NCBI RefSeq assembly: GCF_003574445.1
Contig: NZ_KZ984563.1
Span: forward strand, 62,001-126,000
Direction: 5' to 3'
Length of the DNA stretch: 64,000 bases
Origin: Streptomyces sp. YIM 130001
GTDB lineage: Bacteria > Actinomycetota > Actinomycetes > Streptomycetales > Streptomycetaceae
The notes below the pieces were generated by a model. It worked only from the letters and a program-made list of their open reading frames with translations, ran no database searches and was not told where the DNA came from. Positions 60,524 to 64,000 of this stretch are shown one piece after another (positions within the stretch are counted from its first letter, which is position 1; every line of letters starts with the position of its first letter). Position numbers and translations under genes: made by a program.

Positions 60524-61576
60524 CTAGCAGTCCTTCTCGCGCAGCTTGTGCAGGTGCTCGCTCGACTTGCGGGCGAACTCCAGGGAGTCGACCGGGTTGT
60601 CGTGCTCGGTCTGCCAGTGGTGGTAGCGCCGGCCCTGGGGGGTGCGGCGGGTGACCTCCGACATGAAGGTGCGGTAGTCGATGTCGCCGTCGCCGACGTC
60701 GCACATCCGGTAGCCGTCCGTCTGCGTCTCGTCGTGCTCGCCGTCCTTGACGTGGAACAGCGGATAGCGGTGCGGTGCCTTGAGGACGTAGGACAGCGGG
60801 TCCAGCGGGTCGGGGGTGCCGTCGACCCGCTGGGAGAAGCGGAACTGCGCGGCGAACGCCCAGTAGATGTCCAGCTCCAGATAGACGAGTTCGGGGTCGG
60901 TCTCGGCGAGCAGCACGTCGTAGAGCCGTACGTCGGGCTGGTCCGTGGCGAAGGAGAACTCCTCGGCGTGGTTGTGCTGGTAGAACTTCATGCCGCGCTT
61001 CTTCGCCTCGGCGCCGTAGGTGTTGAACTCCTCGGCGCAGCGCTTCCAGCCGTCGACGGTGTCTCCGTAGCGCCAGGGGCCGGAGGCGGTGCCGATGTGC
61101 TTGAGGCCGAGGGCCTCTGCGTCGTCGAGCACCTGGGTGAGGTTGTCGGCGAAGGTGTAGTCGCCGGGGGTGTCGGAGTAGTAGCCGACGTGGCTGCCGA
61201 TGGGGTGCAGGCCGTGGTCGGATGCCAGTGCTTTCAGCTGGGCGAGGGTGATGTCGCCTGCTGATCCCTGGGTGTAGCCGGCGAACTCGATCTCGTCGTA
61301 GCCGTAGCGCTCCAACTCGGCGAAGACCGGGGCGAATCCCAGGGTGGAGACCTGGTCGCGCAGGCTGTAGAGCTGGATGCCGAGGCGACCGGGAGGGAGC
61401 ACGGGGCGGCCGCGGCCGTGCCCGCGTCCCGCCGGGGCCGCGGCAGGTGCCTGCGCGGCGGCCGGGGTGGCGGTGGCGCCGAGGAGGGCGGTGGCGGCGG
61501 TGCCCGCGGCGACGCCGAGCATGTTGCGTCTGCTGAGCTTGTGGGTGAGTTCGGGGTCTGCGGGAGTGCGGCTCAT
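60524..61576 (-). CDS. Tat-exported sugar-phosphate-isomerase/epimerase-like TIM barrel (AP endonuclease 2 family)
   Basis: A 350-residue TIM-barrel protein of the xylose-isomerase-like/AP-endonuclease-2 superfamily. The N-terminus HKLSRRNMLGVAAGTAATALLG is a clear twin-arginine signal with cleavage near residue 42, so it works outside the cell, where sugar phosphates are unlikely. Barrel motifs: RLGIQLYSLRDQVSTLG (about 63), YDEIEFAGYTQG, PIGSHVGYYSD, MKFYQHNHAEEFSF with metal-ligand-type His (about 195), LVYLELDIYWAFAA (about 230) and LFHVKDGEHD (about 275). AGGAG lies eight bases before ATG 61576. Exported members occur with 3-keto-sugar genes, and the ThuA/DUF1080 locus is in this window, but a link is only inference. 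Confidence 0.87.
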   Translation of the reverse strand: MSRTPADPELTHKLSRRNMLGVAAGTAATALLGATATPAAAQAPAAAPAGRGHGRGRPVLPPGRLGIQLYSLRDQVSTLGFAPVFAELERYGYDEIEFAGYTQGSAGDITLAQLKALASDHGLHPIGSHVGYYSDTPGDYTFADNLTQVLDDAEALGLKHIGTASGPWRYGDTVDGWKRCAEEFNTYGAEAKKRGMKFYQHNHAEEFSFATDQPDVRLYDVLLAETDPELVYLELDIYWAFAAQFRFSQRVDGTPDPLDPLSYVLKAPHRYPLFHVKDGEHDETQTDGYRMCDVGDGDIDYRTFMSEVTRRTPQGRRYHHWQTEHDNPVDSLEFARKSSEHLHKLREKDC

Positions 61577-61722
61577 GCGGGGAACTCCTAGCGGTGACGG
61601 AGCGTTGTGGGAGGTGACCGGACGTCATCGGGGCGCCCGGGACTGTCGGTGCTCGAGGCTTCAGCTGCGGTGACAGCCGGTGCCGGTCCCTTGGGCGGCA
61701 CGGATTGTCAGTGGTCTCTGCT

Positions 61723-63126
61723 TCAGTGGAGACCGGCCAGTTGGAGCAGGAGCGATTTCACGTCGGTGGCCTCGATGGGGCCACTGACGGCACTGGGGGT
61801 GGAACACAGGATGAGCGGACCGTCGTCGGGGTCGTCGGGGAGCCTGCCGTGGCTGCCTCGAATAGGCGCCGGATCGAGTGGCACGACGGCCATGCGGTAG
61901 CGCATGCCCAGCTTCTTACGGGCCAGTGCGCCGGCCGCCTTGACCTTCACATAGGGGTCCTTGGGATCCATGAAGAGTTCCACCGGGTCGTAGCCGGGTT
62001 TGCGGTGGATCTCGACGAGCTGCGCGAAGTCGGGCGCGCGGTCGTCGTCGAGCCAGTAGTAGTACGTGAACCAGGCGTCGGGTTCCGCCACGGCGACCAG
62101 TTCGCCGGCTCGGGGGTGGTCGAGGCCCTGGCTCTTCTTGCCCTCGTCGTCCAGGAGTTGGTCGATGCCGTCGAGGTCCGCCAGTGCGTCCCGGGTGGCG
62201 TCGAGGTCCTCGGGCCGCCGGACGTAGATGTGCGCGATCTGGTGGTCGGCGACGGCGAAGGCGCGGGAGGCCATCGGGTCCAGGTACTCCATGCCGTCCT
62301 GGGTGTGGACTTCGAGGAGTCCTGCCCGGCGCAGGGCGCGGTTGATGTCGACGGTGCGGCTGACGCGGGTGATGCCGTACTCGGACAGGGCCACCACGGT
62401 GCGGCCGGTGCGGCGGGCGTCGTCGAGCAGCGGGGCGAGGGCGGCGTCCAGGGCGGTGGCCGCCTGGTGCGAGCGCGGGTCGTCGGGGCCGAAGCGCTGC
62501 AGGTCGTAGTCGAGGTGCGGGAGGTAGCACAGGGCGAGGTCGGGGGTGCGGGTGTCGAGGATGTGCCGGGTGGCGTCGATGATCCACTGCGAGGAGACGA
62601 GGTCGGCACCCGGCCCCCAGAAGTGGAAGAGGGGGAACGTGCCGAATTTGTCGGTGAGTTCGTCGTGCAGGGCGGGTGGCCGGGTGTAGCAGTCGGGTTC
62701 CTTGCGGCCGTCGGCGTAGTAGACGGGGCGCGGGGTGACGGTGAAGTCGGTGTCCGCGCCCATGGCGTACCACCAGCAGATGTTGGCCACGGTGTAGCCG
62801 GGGTGGGCTCGGCGGGCGGCGTCCCAGAGTTTGTCCCCGGCGACCAGTCCGTTGTGCTGGCGCCACAGGAGTACGTCGCCGAGCTCGCGGAAGTACCAGC
62901 CGTTGCCGACGATGCCGTGTTCGGCGGGCGGGGTGCCGGTGAGGAACGTGGATTGGGCGGCGCAGGTGACGGCGGGCAGCACGGTGCCCAGCGGGCCGCT
63001 CGATCCGCGCTGCGCCATGGCCTTGAGGTGCGGCATGTGGTCGAGGAGACGGGGCGTGAGTCCCACGACATCGAGGACGAGGAGCGGAGTCGGGCCGGTG
63101 GACGGCTCGGGGGCGGTGTCTGTCAT
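61723..63126 (-). CDS. Alkaline-phosphatase-superfamily phosphodiesterase/pyrophosphatase (EboF-like)
   Basis: A 467-residue cytoplasmic protein of the nucleotide pyrophosphatase/phosphodiesterase type. Features: TPLLVLDVVGLTPRLLDHMP (first metal Asp, about 20), VLPAVTCAAQSTFLTGTPPAEHGIVGNG split around the nucleophile Thr (about 55), CYLPHLDYDLQRFGPDD (about 198), VVALSEYGITRV (about 250) and VADHQIAH (about 295). The ATG overlaps the TGA of the eboE gene (ATGA), and in ebo clusters a phosphatase-like protein is a usual member. The product would process a phosphorylated or diphosphate metabolite; the substrate is unknown. The 146-bp gap to the isomerase gene shows only weak repeats. Confidence 0.85.
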   Translation of the reverse strand: MTDTAPEPSTGPTPLLVLDVVGLTPRLLDHMPHLKAMAQRGSSGPLGTVLPAVTCAAQSTFLTGTPPAEHGIVGNGWYFRELGDVLLWRQHNGLVAGDKLWDAARRAHPGYTVANICWWYAMGADTDFTVTPRPVYYADGRKEPDCYTRPPALHDELTDKFGTFPLFHFWGPGADLVSSQWIIDATRHILDTRTPDLALCYLPHLDYDLQRFGPDDPRSHQAATALDAALAPLLDDARRTGRTVVALSEYGITRVSRTVDINRALRRAGLLEVHTQDGMEYLDPMASRAFAVADHQIAHIYVRRPEDLDATRDALADLDGIDQLLDDEGKKSQGLDHPRAGELVAVAEPDAWFTYYYWLDDDRAPDFAQLVEIHRKPGYDPVELFMDPKDPYVKVKAAGALARKKLGMRYRMAVVPLDPAPIRGSHGRLPDDPDDGPLILCSTPSAVSGPIEATDVKSLLLQLAGLH

Positions 63127-64000
63127 GGCAGCTCCTTGAGTCCGAGGTCCACCAGGAGGTCGCGGGCCAGGGTGAGTTCGGCGGCGATTCCGTCGGCGAG
63201 CTGGGTGCGGCCACGGGGGCGCAGCTCGCTGGGGAGCGCCTGCCACGTGTAGGTCTCGACCTCGAGGTGACGCGTACGGGGCGTGGGCCCGCCGACCAGC
63301 AGGGTCAGTGCGTCCCGAAGGACGGGGAGGGTGGAGGTGAGCGGGGGCGCGGGGTCCGCGTGCAGCGGGACGTGGAAGTGGGCGCGCCACGGGGTGTCGT
63401 CGGGCAGGACGGCTCCGCCGAGAGCTTCGCCCAGGTCGTCGGTGCCCTGGAGGCCGTCGGCGGTGAGGGCGCGGGTCTGGTGCAGGAAGCGGGGCTCGTC
63501 GAAGGCGGCGAGCGCCTGCCTCACCGAGGCGAGCCGGGGCTGTTCCGCGTGCAGGGCGGCCGAGAGCTGGACCTTCGGCAGCGGGATGCCCGCGGCGTCG
63601 AGGGCGCCGAGGGCGGTGGACGGATCTTCGAAGGAGGTGGCGAGGTGGCAGGTGTCGACGCACACACCGATGCGGTCGCGTGCGATCGCACCGATCGGTG
63701 CGATGGCGTCCGCGGTGGTCTCCACGGTGCAGCCCGGTTCGGGTTCGAGGCCGATCCGGATGGAGCGGCCGGTGAGCTCCTCGATGGCGTCGAGGCGCTC
63801 GGCCAGGGTGCGCAGCGCGGCGTGCGCGTGGCCGGCGCGTTCCGTGTCGTAGCCGGTGCGCCAGGCCAGCGGAAGGGTGGAGATGCTTCCTTCGGTCACA
63901 TCGTCGGGCAGCAGCGAGCTGAGCAGCCGCGCGAGGTCGGTGGTGTGGGTCAGGCGCTCGGGATCGGCCCAGTCGGGCTTGTACACGCGGTACTTGACCT
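63123..64000 (-). CDS. eboE: EboE, metabolite traffic protein (xylose-isomerase-like TIM barrel), N-terminus off window
   Basis: About 292 codons are visible and the start lies beyond base 64000; a full EboE has around 390 residues. The visible part begins VKYRVYKPDWADPERLTHTT and continues DVTEGSISTLPLAWRTGYD, IRIGLEPEPGCTVETT, GVCVDTCHLATSFEDP, LPKVQLSAALHAEQP and WRAHFHVPLHADPAPPLTST, ending in VETYTWQALP and DLLVDLGLKELP. These are signature strings of EboE, a member of the eboABCDEF clusters that help export or traffic secondary metabolites in cyanobacteria and proteobacteria. The alkaline-phosphatase-like gene starts within its stop codon. The rest of the cluster should lie to the right of the window. 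Confidence 0.9.
   Translation of the reverse strand, partial: VKYRVYKPDWADPERLTHTTDLARLLSSLLPDDVTEGSISTLPLAWRTGYDTERAGHAHAALRTLAERLDAIEELTGRSIRIGLEPEPGCTVETTADAIAPIGAIARDRIGVCVDTCHLATSFEDPSTALGALDAAGIPLPKVQLSAALHAEQPRLASVRQALAAFDEPRFLHQTRALTADGLQGTDDLGEALGGAVLPDDTPWRAHFHVPLHADPAPPLTSTLPVLRDALTLLVGGPTPRTRHLEVETYTWQALPSELRPRGRTQLADGIAAELTLARDLLVDLGLKELP

Overview
The window looks like a stretch of a Streptomyces (or very close actinomycete) chromosome. GC content is very high, starts are often GTG and sometimes TTG with GGAGG-type ribosome sites, many genes overlap by ATGA or GTGA, several exported proteins carry twin-arginine signals, and the gene content fits: GH64 glucanase, two-domain laccase, AldO alditol oxidase, QcrB with a PDWY motif, separate LigD polymerase and ligase proteins, EboE. 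There is no prophage, transposase, CRISPR array or rRNA. One tRNA, tRNA-Leu(GAG), is present. All function calls come from reading translated sequence; no database search was run.

Layout. 1-2.2 kb: a VOC protein cut by the window edge, then a secreted GH64 beta-1,3-glucanase. 2.3-3.4 kb: a LacI-family repressor; matching palindromes lie in front of the glucanase gene and the lacI gene. 3.5-9.5 kb: a secreted oxidation locus with a two-domain laccase, divergent from a ThuA/sugar-dehydrogenase fusion and a cupredoxin/OmpL47/DUF1080 fusion. 9.6-11.8 kb: LigD-type polymerase and ATP-dependent ligase, divergent. 11.8-22.2 kb: a catabolic block with RidA, a glucarate-dehydratase-like enzyme, a creatininase-family hydrolase, a degenerate ROK protein, a complete oligopeptide-type ABC importer joined by ATGA overlaps, an IclR regulator and a serine hydrolase. 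22.3-23.8 kb: a DUF3048 lipoprotein and a DinB protein.

23.9-29.2 kb: a sugar oxidation pathway with an SMP-30 lactonase and IclR on one strand and, on the other, an aldonate dehydratase, a zinc dehydrogenase and an uncharacterised TIM-barrel protein. 29.5-32.8 kb: a second DUF3048 protein, an N-formylglutamate amidohydrolase-like protein and AldO. 32.8-37.1 kb: TetR with a hydrolase and an SDR, then MarR with an SDR, each with palindromic operators. 37.1-38.8 kb: an orphan QcrB. 39.3-43.3 kb: a ChvE-MmsA-MmsB monosaccharide importer. Its promoter is almost base-for-base the one in front of the aldonate dehydratase 13 kb away, which ties uptake and catabolism into one predicted IclR regulon.

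43.5-49.6 kb: a small membrane protein, SDR/AraC, a CaiB-family CoA-transferase, HxlR/NmrA-like oxidoreductase, a cold-shock protein and tRNA-Leu. 49.8-60.4 kb: an aldehyde dehydrogenase, then an oxalate-type cluster: paralogous sucCD, divergent from a ThDP-dependent decarboxylase, formyl-CoA transferase, ADP-forming acyl-CoA synthetase and an OxlT-type transporter. 60.5-64 kb: a Tat-exported TIM-barrel isomerase, an alkaline-phosphatase-family protein and EboE (cut by the window edge), the end of an ebo-type cluster.
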